Shown: piece after piece, positions 25,066-35,702 of the stretch
How positions within the stretch are numbered: position 1 is the first letter of the stretch
How the letters are laid out: every line of letters begins with the position of its first letter
From: Corynebacterium lactis RW2-5
Lineage (GTDB): Bacteria; Actinomycetota; Actinomycetes; Mycobacteriales; Mycobacteriaceae
NCBI RefSeq assembly: GCF_001274895.1
Contig: NZ_CP006841.1
Location: 2,294,001 to 2,358,000, forward strand
Length of the DNA stretch: 64,000 nt
Direction: 5' to 3'
Made by a program: the position numbers and the translations under genes
The notes under the pieces: generated by a model
Database searches by the model: none
Told to the model about the DNA's origin: nothing
The model's input: only the letters and a program-made list of their open reading frames with translations

Positions 25066-26961
25066 CTAATGTGCTCGGATGTCGCCCGAACCAGAACCAG
25101 AGTCCGAATCCTGCTCCACGTACTCCGCATCGAAGTCGGATTCACCCGTGACACCCATATCACCGTGGATGACCACGTCGGACTTGATGACCAGGCGTCC
25201 ATCGTCGTCGTACTCGTATTCCAGGGCGGGCAGCTCATTGCCCTCGGCATCGTAGCCTGGAGCAGGCGCGGCCTCGTAGGCCTCAAGCTTTTCCGGAGTA
25301 TCGGTCTTGCCCCATTGGCGAGTGACCGGGTTCCGCACCGCCATGTGGTCGTCGCTCATACCTTTGAAAAGCGAGTACATCATCACGAAGTGAATGAAGA
25401 AGAAGGGCACGCCGATAACAATCACGACGGACTGCAACGCCTCGAGGGCAATCTCGCCACTAATCAGCAGGACCGCGGCCGCGACGGCGCCAATCATGAC
25501 GCCCCACAAAACTCGGTAGAAAGTCGGAGCCTTGTTCTCCTCGCCTGTCGACATCATGTCCGTAACCATTGCGGCGGAGTCAATCGAGGTCACGAAGAAA
25601 ATCAGGATGACCAGGAGCGCGAACACGCTCATCACGGATGCCAGCGGGTACTGCTCCAGGAGGATGAACAACGACGGTGACGGATCCCCGCCCTCAACAA
25701 CGGGCTTGGTCAGGATACCCGGGTGCTCGTTTTCCAGCTCAAAGCCGGCGCGACCGAACACAGAGAACCAGATGACGGCCACAATCGTCGGCAGCGCAAT
25801 CACGCCGCCGATGAACTCGCGCACCGTACGACCACGGGAGATACGCGCAACGAACATGCCCACGAAAGGCGACCAGCAAATCGTCCACGCCCAGTAGAAG
25901 ACTGTCCAAGCGCCCTGCTTCCAGTTGGGATTGACGTCGTAGGAGTCGGTCCAGAACATGATGCGCGGCAAGGTGTCAATGTAGATGCCCGCGGTGTCGA
26001 CGATCTGGCGCAGCAGCGTCAGGGTCGGCCCCATCAGCAGCACGAAAACCATCAGGCCCATGGCGGCCCAGATGTTGACGTTAGACAGTAGCTTGATGCC
26101 CTTGTCCAAGCCTCGCGCGACCGAGATGGACGCGATGATAATGATGATCGCAATCAGAATCAGCTGGACCATCGAGTTTTCGGGCAGCCCCAGAACTCTC
26201 GCCGCGCCAGAATTAATCTGCAGCGCACCCATACCGACCGAGACAGCGATACCGAAAATAGTGCCAATGATGGCGACAGCGTCGATAAGCTTTCCGGGCC
26301 AGGAGTAAATGCGGGCGCCGAGGATAGGCGCGAAGATGGAGGACACGCGCGGCGGCAGGTGGCGCTTGTAGATGAAGTAGCCGAGCGCAAGGCCTGGCAG
26401 CGCCATGATGACCCACATGTGCATACCGATGTGGTAGACCGTGAACGCCATGGCGGTATTCTGCGCCTCGCGGGTCATGGGTTCACCGCCAAAGGGCGGG
26501 TTGTACGCGTGGTTCAGGGGCTCGGCGATACCCCAGAACATCAGCATGGAGCCGGTGCCGCCGGCGAAGAGCATGCCGAACCACTCGGCGAGGTTGTACT
26601 CGGGTTCGTCGTCATCATCGCCAAGCCGGATACGCCCGTAGCGGGAGGCGAAGATTGCGGCAAGGTAGATCAGCGAGGCTGATACGCCGCCGATGAAGAG
26701 CCAGCCGAGGTTGGTGGTGACCCAGTTGGATGCCGTGGAGTAGATGTCACGTGCGGTCGGTCCGAGCGCGACCGTGATTCCCACGAATAGGACGGTAAAG
26801 CCCATCGCGGTGAGGAAGATCAGCGGGTCCGTGTGCAGTTTCTGCAGTGGGTTCCGCGACCTTTTAGTTTGCTTTTCTGTGGTTTTCTGTTGTCGCGTTT
26901 GTTGGGATCCCATCCGGGATACGCGCCTTTCGCTTGTAGGTTGAGGTAAAGAGTTGCCCAT
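25066..26961 (-). CDS. BCCT-family compatible-solute/betaine transporter
   Basis: A protein of 631 residues with twelve hydrophobic helices. The BCCT signature FAGGTGSMLMFWGIAEPLNHA lies near 133-153, and the tryptophan-rich substrate region WTVFYWAWTICWSPFVGMFVARISRG near 352-377. The N-terminal tail of about 40 residues is polar and Arg/Gln/Lys-rich, and the C-terminal tail of about 80 residues is acidic. It imports betaine, ectoine, proline or carnitine, coupled to Na+ or H+, and belongs with BetP/EctP/LcoP of corynebacteria. The acidic tail differs from the basic osmosensor tail of BetP, so osmotic activation may differ. Start may be at 26961 or the ATG at 26913, which has a ribosome site. 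Confidence 0.88.
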   Translation of the reverse strand: MGNSLPQPTSERRVSRMGSQQTRQQKTTEKQTKRSRNPLQKLHTDPLIFLTAMGFTVLFVGITVALGPTARDIYSTASNWVTTNLGWLFIGGVSASLIYLAAIFASRYGRIRLGDDDDEPEYNLAEWFGMLFAGGTGSMLMFWGIAEPLNHAYNPPFGGEPMTREAQNTAMAFTVYHIGMHMWVIMALPGLALGYFIYKRHLPPRVSSIFAPILGARIYSWPGKLIDAVAIIGTIFGIAVSVGMGALQINSGAARVLGLPENSMVQLILIAIIIIIASISVARGLDKGIKLLSNVNIWAAMGLMVFVLLMGPTLTLLRQIVDTAGIYIDTLPRIMFWTDSYDVNPNWKQGAWTVFYWAWTICWSPFVGMFVARISRGRTVREFIGGVIALPTIVAVIWFSVFGRAGFELENEHPGILTKPVVEGGDPSPSLFILLEQYPLASVMSVFALLVILIFFVTSIDSAAMVTDMMSTGEENKAPTFYRVLWGVMIGAVAAAVLLISGEIALEALQSVVIVIGVPFFFIHFVMMYSLFKGMSDDHMAVRNPVTRQWGKTDTPEKLEAYEAAPAPGYDAEGNELPALEYEYDDDGRLVIKSDVVIHGDMGVTGESDFDAEYVEQDSDSGSGSGDIRAH

Positions 26962-27088
26962 TTACACTACAAAAACCGCGGTATTGATTCTCAATAGTCG
27001 ACGTATTCGGTGAAGTAGGCGGGGAATTCTATACGCTTTTCCGAAGTCCAAAATCAGAGCCTGCCATGGCGCGGTTTCTCCACGGTAA

Positions 27089-27418
27089 ACCTCGACTACT
27101 CCAAAGTACGGCGGAGAGGTGACTTACGCTTTCGCAATGTCAAAGGCTCCAGAGGGTGGCCTGTTGGCAACTACCGGTGCGGACGCCGCGGTCATGAGCT
27201 GGCTCATCACCGGCGCTATCGCGGCAGCAGGTGGAGCGATGCTCGTCTTCGGTATCCGCCGCTTCGTTCGTTCTACCGTCCGGGACTATTGGGCTTATTC
27301 GACGCCGCCCCGAGATTACGCACGGCATCGCCGCCGGCGATGTTCGCAGCGACGGAGCACTTATCTGGACACGATCATCCCGTCCGGCGCACATGCTAGT
27401 CGAAGTCGCAGCGACTGA
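27089..27418 (+). pseudogene. Remnant of a sortase-anchored surface protein (LPxTG-like C-terminus)
   Basis: The frame opens directly after a TAA at 27086-27088. It contains LATTG at 27164-27178, followed by a hydrophobic helix (AAVMSWLITGAIAAAGGAMLVFGI) and a basic end (RRFVRS). This is the C-terminal sorting signal of a cell-wall anchored protein (LPxTG/LAxTG type). No protein precedes it and no good start is present. It runs into the phosphodiesterase remnant without a clean stop. It is read as the last piece of a deleted surface-protein gene. Confidence 0.6.
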
Positions 27419-28472
27419 GGATTTCCGTAACGCGAAACAATTCCGATCCCCAGCCCCACTCACGCCCGGCACGGACTGGACAGGACGCCTCCGAGTTATC
27501 GGGCTGGAACCCGACCAGCAGATTCATTACCGAGTCACTCTTGAAGACGTTGACACCGCAGTACGCTCCGCCTCTCAGACTGGTACGTTTCGCACGGCCC
27601 CGCTGCCGTCGTCGGCAAGCGCCCCGCGGAGCATTCGCCTCCACTGGTCGGGCGATGTGGCGGGCCAGGGCTGGGGAATCAACGACGCATTCGACGGATA
27701 CGTCGGCTTTGCTGCCATGGCAGATCGCAATCCTGATCTGTTCATCCACTCCGGCGACACTTGCTACGCCGATGGCTCTCTAAAGGAAACCGTCACGCTT
27801 TCCGATGGCACTGTGTGGCGCAACCGGGTGACCCCAGCGAAGTCGAAGGTTGCAGAAACGCTCGAAGAGTACCGGGGCCAGTACGCCTACAACCTCATGG
27901 ACGACAACTACCTGCGGTTCAACTTTCAGGTAGCCCAGCTCGTGCAGTGGGACGACCACGAAACGGTCAACAATTGGTACCCGGGCGAAATTCTCGACGA
28001 TGACCGCTACCGCGAGCGCCGCGTCGATGTGCTCGCAGAAAGGGCATACCAGGCATTCCATGAGTGGCAGCCGATAGATGAGCGGCCGGCCGTGAGCAGG
28101 AAATTGCCCGCGTCCTCAGCGCAATTAAGAACATCCCGAACGTCGTTTGGCTCACTGCGGACGTGCACTACACGGCTGCGTACCACTACAGCCCGGAGCG
28201 CGCGCAGTTCACGGACTTCGCTCCGTTCTGGGAGTTCGTCTCCGCCCCCCCTTCACGCCGGGGCACTCGGCCCGAACGAGATGGATTCCACATTCGGTCC
28301 GAGCGTCGAATTCGTCCACGCTCCGGGCAAGGACAATGCCGGAGCGGACCCCACTCAGGATTTCCAGCACTTCGGCGAGGTCAACATCGACGGAGACAGC
28401 CGGGCGATGACGGTACGGCTGCTGACCACACGAGGCACGGAGCTGTGGTCGACCACCTTGCAGCCACAGTAG
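27296..28472 (+). pseudogene. PhoD-like alkaline phosphatase/phosphodiesterase, degraded
   Basis: The sequence starts at PEITHGIAAGDVRSDGALIWTR, so the signal peptide and start codon are missing. The PhoD N-domain and metal motifs IHSGDTCYADG and QWDDHETVNNW follow. Near 28086 (after DERPAV) about 150 codons of the catalytic centre are deleted and the frame changes to EQEIARVLSAIKNIPNVVWLTADVHYTAA. It changes again at a run of seven C residues (28245-28251) to HAGALGPNEMDSTFGP and ends at 28472. It carries at least one large deletion and two shifts, so it is not functional. The intact ancestor was an exported calcium-dependent phosphodiesterase. Confidence 0.85.
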
Positions 28473-28597
28473 TTCTCCAAGACTCCCTCCCCCCCCCAGC
28501 CTGCCGGGTTGTTTAACCTCTGAAGCGCGATATTCCGCTGACAATTAATTGGAGCGCTCCTCGAGAAACATCCTCAAGCGGCCCAAGAACAACGTAC

Positions 28598-30400
28598 TCA
28601 TTTTGCACTTTTGATGAAGTACCGGAAAGCCCGCTTGTCAGCTGGGTCCTTGTCATAACCAACCTTTCCCTCATCAATGAGTTGCTTGAGGATACGGTAG
28701 ACGTGGTTACCTCTCAAACCGGTTTCCTCTGCGACTCGGTTGCGTTTCACCGGAATGCCCACATTTTTGAGAACATCAACGACCATCTGTCGGGCTTCCG
28801 CCGCAGAAAGTCTGTTATAAACAGGCGACTGTTGCGATTGCGTCATCGTCACATGCGCGGGATCGGGATCGGTTACAGGATTCCTGCGCTCGATAACTGC
28901 CTCATCTTTTCCTGAGCTGCGGTCGGCTAGCCGCGCGAGTGTATAGGCCGTTGTCCTGCCCGATCCAGTAGCTTCGACGAGACCGAAACGGACCAATTCT
29001 TGGAGTTCACCTCGCGCTTGAACTGAATCCATAGGGAATTGGGACCGATAATCAGCGTTTGAGATTATCTTGCCCTGTTTCATGGCAACGAGAGCATGCT
29101 TTTGAGCGACGCTCATATTGCTACCGCCAGGAAGCGTTGCCAACCAGTTGAGGTCGTCCGGCGAGAGCACCGACGATGAAGATAAAACCGTACGGAACTT
29201 AATCACTTCATCCTTGAAGTAGGGGGCAGGAAGAAAAGCCTCACGCAGGCTACGCCTTACTTCGGGGATTCCCGTGGCATGGCCTTCGATAACGCGCTTC
29301 CCATCTTCAGACGTAATCGCGGAACACATCCTGTACAGCACGGCATTTCGCGCCCTCGGGCTGGTATTGCCTAATTCTCGTTCGGTAAGGCCCCACAGAC
29401 CGCCAGGGTTTTCAACTATGAGCTTGGTCGGAAGTTTCACCAACATGGGAAAGCTGCCAACGCTCGCACTGGAAAGATCACGATGAACTAGTGCGTTAGC
29501 GATGATTTCTCGGACAGCTACTGGCGGTAATTCACTGGTATCGTAGCCGTGCCCGGTGCTTTCGAAGTAAACACCTCGCATGAGGTGTTTACGAACCCAT
29601 TCCATCGTGGACGAAAGAAGGTCAGGAACTGGCCCAGAGAATTCGGCACGGTCGATAAAGCGGGTTTGGGAACGGTTCCTGCTCTCTGGCCGCGCATGTG
29701 CTTTAACTGTCGTTTGCGGGAGAAATTGCTGCGGGTGGATTCCCATGGAATAGACTGCAGCAACGGTGGGCAAACCCGTCTTATGGTCAACGACGTTGGT
29801 GCGAACAAGGAGTTCGTCTCTGCCTATGTTCCTTAGCCTGGCGCTTTCCGACCTTTGCACGGCAAGGTACTGATTCAAGAGATCGGGAATGAGATCCCTA
29901 GCAACATCCGCCCCCTCAACTGGTTGCCGGTCGTGGAGAGGCTGGGAGCGCTGGCTAATCAGATAGAGTTCTTCCTGTTCATCCAGCTGGTGGTCACCGT
30001 CACCAGAGCGAGTGTAGGCGCGACCATGCAAGCCGACTCGAAAAGGGCGACGATCGGACGGCTGAGGCGGAACAACGCAGGCTACTACGTGAACACCTTC
30101 AACGATTGCTGTTTCTACCGCTCCAAGCTGGATAGGTGGAACGATTCTTTCACGTGCCTTGGTGGCAATCCCCGCCATTAACTCCCTGGGATTTTGTACT
30201 CCTGAGATATCCATTGCCCCATTAGTCTCAGACACTCCAAGGACAATAGTTCCACCCTCCGGCATATTGGCAAATGCACTCAATGTCTCATCAATGGATT
30301 CGGGAAGGCCTCCATAAGCAGACTTAGCCTCGATATTCCACGTATCTGTCTCACTCTCCACTAGTGTTCTTACCAGCGCGGAAATATCGATGGAGTTCAT
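28598..30400 (-). CDS. AlbA_2 (Schlafen-like) domain ATP-binding regulator with C-terminal winged helices
   Basis: A protein of 600 residues. The N-terminal AlbA_2 domain reads NIEAKSAYGGLPESIDETLSAFANMPEGGTIVLGVSE. A COG2865-type region follows (PPVAVREIIANALVHRDLS, a GHKL-like motif), then two DNA-binding regions near 430-490 and 540-600 (NRVAEETGLRGNHVYRILKQLIDEG). An ATG at 30436 exists but lies upstream of a good -10 box, so the ATG at 30400 is chosen; the transcript may be leaderless. Such proteins are predicted regulators or nucleic-acid enzymes, sometimes found in defence loci. The promoter contains repeats suited to self-regulation. Confidence 0.8.
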   Translation of the reverse strand: MNSIDISALVRTLVESETDTWNIEAKSAYGGLPESIDETLSAFANMPEGGTIVLGVSETNGAMDISGVQNPRELMAGIATKARERIVPPIQLGAVETAIVEGVHVVACVVPPQPSDRRPFRVGLHGRAYTRSGDGDHQLDEQEELYLISQRSQPLHDRQPVEGADVARDLIPDLLNQYLAVQRSESARLRNIGRDELLVRTNVVDHKTGLPTVAAVYSMGIHPQQFLPQTTVKAHARPESRNRSQTRFIDRAEFSGPVPDLLSSTMEWVRKHLMRGVYFESTGHGYDTSELPPVAVREIIANALVHRDLSSASVGSFPMLVKLPTKLIVENPGGLWGLTERELGNTSPRARNAVLYRMCSAITSEDGKRVIEGHATGIPEVRRSLREAFLPAPYFKDEVIKFRTVLSSSSVLSPDDLNWLATLPGGSNMSVAQKHALVAMKQGKIISNADYRSQFPMDSVQARGELQELVRFGLVEATGSGRTTAYTLARLADRSSGKDEAVIERRNPVTDPDPAHVTMTQSQQSPVYNRLSAAEARQMVVDVLKNVGIPVKRNRVAEETGLRGNHVYRILKQLIDEGKVGYDKDPADKRAFRYFIKSAK

Positions 30401-30406
30401 AACTTC

Positions 30407-30442
30407 AAAGTATAGTGCAATGCACTCAATATGCACTCTACT
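30407..30442 (-). promoter_or_regulatory. Promoter and repeat operator of the AlbA_2 regulator gene
   Basis: TATACT (minus strand, 30409-30414) is a -10 box placing the start within a few bases of the ATG at 30400. Around it GAGTGCAT occurs twice on the minus strand, and its inverse lies on the plus strand at 30435-30442. AGTGCAATGCACT forms a palindrome over 30414-30426. Overlapping inverted repeats at a promoter suggest binding by a dimeric repressor, perhaps the gene's own product. Confidence 0.55.
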
Positions 30443-30481
30443 TTTGAGTGCATGCCCGCACCAACCTCAGAATTCTCTTAC

Positions 30482-32819
<2,338 letters not shown>

Positions 32820-32836
32820 TAGTCCTTGAAACCTCC

Positions 32837-34006
32837 TTAGAACCGGAACGGGTCCACCGCTGCGACCAGCGCCGCGTCGTTGTCGTTCTGGCAACCGCAG
32901 ACGAAATCCGCCCCCAGTTTCGAGCCAATGGCCGTCAGCAAAATTCCGTGCCGGAAGTAGCCGGTCGATACCGTAAGGCCCGGCGCGACCCGGCCGATTA
33001 TCGGCACATCATTGGGTGAGCCGGGGCGGGCCTTGGCCGTCATTTCGTAAATCTCGCAATCGAGGATGCCCGGCACCAGGCGATAGGCGTCGCGCAGCAA
33101 CTGGTGCACGCCCTCTGCTGAGACGCCCTCCATGTCGTCCTCGCGGGATGTCGCACCCAGGACGACCGTGCCATCGGCACGGGGGACGATGTAGACCGGG
33201 CGCCCCTGCACTACGCCCCGGATTGTGCGAGTGACCAGGGGCTGAAGGCGCGTCGGCACGCGGAGGCGCAGGACCTCGCCGCGGACTGGGCGAAGCGGCA
33301 GGGTGAGCCCCTCCGGAAGTCCGGCGATGGAGCCGGTGTCGACACCTGCGGCGAGCAGCACCTCTTCGGCGAGGTAGTCGCGGCCGTCGGCTCCGCGCAG
33401 GCCAACCGCGCGCCGAGCCTCGCCCTTGCCCGCGTAGATGATCTCTTTAGCGGCCACGCGCACAACGCGGTCTCCCAGGATGTCCAGCAGCGCGGCGCTA
33501 AGCAGGCGCGGATCAACCTGGTGATCGCCCGGAATGTCGACCGCCCCGACGCACCCCGGCCCCAGCGCAGGCTCGGCGCGGCGGGCAGCGGTGGCGGTGA
33601 TGCGCTCGATTTCCATACCCATGGCGTGCTGGAGCTCCACCAGCTCACTGAGGGTTTGCCGATCGGCGGAATCCCCGGCGCACACAAAGGTCGAGTTCTC
33701 GATGTAGCCGACGGTACGGCCGGATTCCTCCTCCACTGCCAGCGCGAACTCGCGGTATATTCGCCCCGACTCAATCATGAGCGGGTACAGGGCCGGCTGG
33801 TCCCAGACCACCTCGGATACCGGGGCGAGCATCCCCGCTGCGGCGAAGGTCGCCCCCGACACCGGCTGCGCATCCAGCACCGTCACCTCAAAGCCCCTGC
33901 GCAGCAGCCGCCACGCGGTAGCCAGACCAATGACGCCCGCGCCAGCGATTACTACTGAGCGCGCGCCCGCAACTTCGTCCTCAACTTCGGCAGTACTCAC
34001 TGCCAT
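32837..34006 (-). CDS. thiO: Glycine oxidase
   Basis: A protein of 389 residues. The FAD Rossmann motif GAGVIGLATAWRLLRRGFEVTVLDA lies near the N-terminus, and PNDVPIIGRVAPGLTVSTGYFRHGILLTA near the end, as in ThiO and D-amino-acid oxidases. The ATG at 34006 sits directly after GGAGGGAGGA, so it is preferred to an in-frame ATG at 34033. The enzyme oxidises glycine to the imine used by ThiG. It is the first gene of the operon and lies just downstream of a TPP riboswitch. Confidence 0.92.
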   Translation of the reverse strand: MAVSTAEVEDEVAGARSVVIAGAGVIGLATAWRLLRRGFEVTVLDAQPVSGATFAAAGMLAPVSEVVWDQPALYPLMIESGRIYREFALAVEEESGRTVGYIENSTFVCAGDSADRQTLSELVELQHAMGMEIERITATAARRAEPALGPGCVGAVDIPGDHQVDPRLLSAALLDILGDRVVRVAAKEIIYAGKGEARRAVGLRGADGRDYLAEEVLLAAGVDTGSIAGLPEGLTLPLRPVRGEVLRLRVPTRLQPLVTRTIRGVVQGRPVYIVPRADGTVVLGATSREDDMEGVSAEGVHQLLRDAYRLVPGILDCEIYEMTAKARPGSPNDVPIIGRVAPGLTVSTGYFRHGILLTAIGSKLGADFVCGCQNDNDAALVAAVDPFRF

Positions 34007-34013
34007 TCCTCCC

Positions 34014-34142
34014 TCCGGCGGCATAATCCGCATCAGGTATAGCGGTCGGCGATAAAAGCCCTCTCAGCCGCATGCCGGGCAGCTGGCCGCTCCGGCGCCT
34101 TCGCGCCTCCAGCGAACTCTCGTGCCCCGCGGCTCCCGCGGA
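34014..34142 (-). promoter_or_regulatory. TPP riboswitch (THI element) upstream of thiO
   Basis: On the minus strand the conserved pieces appear in order: CTGAGA (34062-34067) in the pyrimidine-sensing helix, then ACCTGAT (34032-34038), then GGATTATGCC near 34020-34029, ending just before the ribosome site of thiO. A GC-rich additional stem (CTGGAGGCGCGAAGGCGCC) fills the variable P3 arm. The short distance to GGAGGGAGG suggests control of translation initiation. Ends are estimated. Confidence 0.9.
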
Positions 34143-34204
34143 ATTGGTACTCCCCCATCATAAGCCCCCTGCCGGATTCGCGGTTACTCGCCTACCATGG
34201 GGCC

Positions 34205-34978
34205 ATGAACGCCACAGCAGCAGGTTCCCCTGGTTCTCCGTCCACCCGGGCCTCGCGGCGCACCCAGCTCGCCGCCGCCCACCTCTACCTGTGCACCGAC
34301 TCCCGTACCGAGCGCGGCGATCTGCGCGAATTCCTGCACGCCTGCTTCGAAGGCGGCACCGACATCATCCAGCTGCGCGACAAGAAGATCGACACGCGGG
34401 ATGAAATTGCGGCAGTAGAGGTCCTCGCCGAAGTCGCCGCCGAGCACGGCAAGCTCTTCGCCGTCAACGACCGCGCCGACATCGCCGCCATTACCGGCGC
34501 CGATATCCTCCACCTCGGCCAAGAGGACCTCACCACCGAGCAAGCTCGCCGCATTGTCGGTCCCGAGGTACTGATTGGCCGCTCGAACCGAAACCTCGAC
34601 ATGTTCGCCGCCTCGCTTGCCGACGACGGCATCGACTACGCCGTCATCGGCCCCGTGTGGGCCACCCCCACAAAGCCGAATCGGGAGGCCATTGGCCTGG
34701 AGACAGTCCGAGGTGCCTCCAGCCTGGTGTGCCAGCTGCGCGCGCAGAGGTCGGCGGAATCCCACCAGCAAACCGTGTCTGACATCGTGCACCCGCACGA
34801 TACCGCAGCTTGCGATCCGGTAAAGCCCTGGTGGGCCATCGGCGGCATCGACTCCGAGAGAGTCGCGGAGGTCACCGAAGCGGGTGCTGAGCGCATCGTG
34901 GTAGTCCGCGCACTCACCCAGGCCGCCGACCCGAAGGCCGCGGCCGCGGCGCTGAAAGCCGCAATATCCGAGCAGTAG
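34205..34978 (+). CDS. thiE: Thiamine-phosphate synthase with an inserted segment
   Basis: A protein of 257 residues with the ThiE motifs QLRDKKI near 56-62, VNDRADIAA near 87-95, LHLGQEDL near 102-109 and PVWATPTKPNR near 150-160, then AIGGID near 211. It couples HMP-PP with thiazole phosphate. Between the TPTK loop and AIGGID it carries about 35 extra residues (173-207), His/Ala/Ser-rich, not present in ordinary ThiE proteins of about 215 residues. The N-terminal 22 residues are a Ser/Thr/Pro extension. It is divergent from thiO; the riboswitch lies on the other strand, so thiE is not obviously TPP-controlled. Confidence 0.9.
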   Translation: MNATAAGSPGSPSTRASRRTQLAAAHLYLCTDSRTERGDLREFLHACFEGGTDIIQLRDKKIDTRDEIAAVEVLAEVAAEHGKLFAVNDRADIAAITGADILHLGQEDLTTEQARRIVGPEVLIGRSNRNLDMFAASLADDGIDYAVIGPVWATPTKPNREAIGLETVRGASSLVCQLRAQRSAESHQQTVSDIVHPHDTAACDPVKPWWAIGGIDSERVAEVTEAGAERIVVVRALTQAADPKAAAAALKAAISEQ

Positions 34979-35000
34979 CCGAGGCTAAGTAGCCGCACAC

Positions 35001-35702
35001 CTACTCGCTTGCGAAATTCTCCAACTGGCTGACATCGCCCGAGACAATCAGGAGGTCGCCGGCGAAGATGCGATCGTCGTCACGCGCCGGGCGGAACCTC
35101 TGGCCCCTCTTGCGCACGGCAACCACGGTGACGGGGGCGAAGGAATTGATTTCCTCGACGGTGCGCTCCAGGCAGGCGATCGGCGGGGTGATTTTACCGA
35201 CGGCGTAGTCGCGGTCGAACTCCAGGAAGTCCTGAACTTTTCCGCCGATTAGGTGCGCGACGCGACGGCCGGTGTCAGCCTCCGGGCGGATGACGTGGTG
35301 CACGCCAATTTGCCCCAGGATTTTGGCGTGGGCGGTGTTATCGGCCTTCGCCCAGATTAGCGGCACGCCCATGTCCACGACCGCCGAGGCGGTGAGCAGG
35401 GACGCCTCGATGTCGCTGCCGATTGCGATAACGACGCGCTCGGCCTCACTTACGCCCAGCTGCTCGAGGACGCCCGGCAGTGTGGTGTCGGCGCAGACCA
35501 CGTGGTCGAAAGTGTTGGACAGTTCCTGGACGATCTTCTCGCGGTGGTCGACGCAGAGCACCTCAATACCTCCGGCCACCAGCTCTTCGCCGAGGGCCTG
35601 CCCGAAGCGGCCCATACCGAGGATGATCACCGGGGAGGTGTCCTGGCGACGGGAGAACGTCGTGGTGAACTTGGACAGCGGGTTAGAGCGTGAGTTAGCC
35701 AA
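35001..35702 (-). CDS. Trk/Ktr potassium uptake regulatory subunit (TrkA-like)
   Basis: A protein of 233 residues from a TTG at 35702 that overlaps the end of the TrkH gene by 8 bp, with AAAGG upstream. The N-terminal RCK domain begins with IILGMGRFGQALGEEL (Rossmann, NAD/ATP-binding); TrkA-C follows from about residue 155. It binds nucleotides and gates the membrane subunit encoded just upstream. An open frame extends further upstream within the TrkH gene but is not needed. Single-RCK length fits the KtrA type. Confidence 0.9.
   Translation of the reverse strand: MANSRSNPLSKFTTTFSRRQDTSPVIILGMGRFGQALGEELVAGGIEVLCVDHREKIVQELSNTFDHVVCADTTLPGVLEQLGVSEAERVVIAIGSDIEASLLTASAVVDMGVPLIWAKADNTAHAKILGQIGVHHVIRPEADTGRRVAHLIGGKVQDFLEFDRDYAVGKITPPIACLERTVEEINSFAPVTVVAVRKRGQRFRPARDDDRIFAGDLLIVSGDVSQLENFASE

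Noticed and set aside
28484..28500. Poly-C tract after the PhoD remnant as phase-variable switch
   Set aside because: It lies outside any intact gene or promoter that it could switch.
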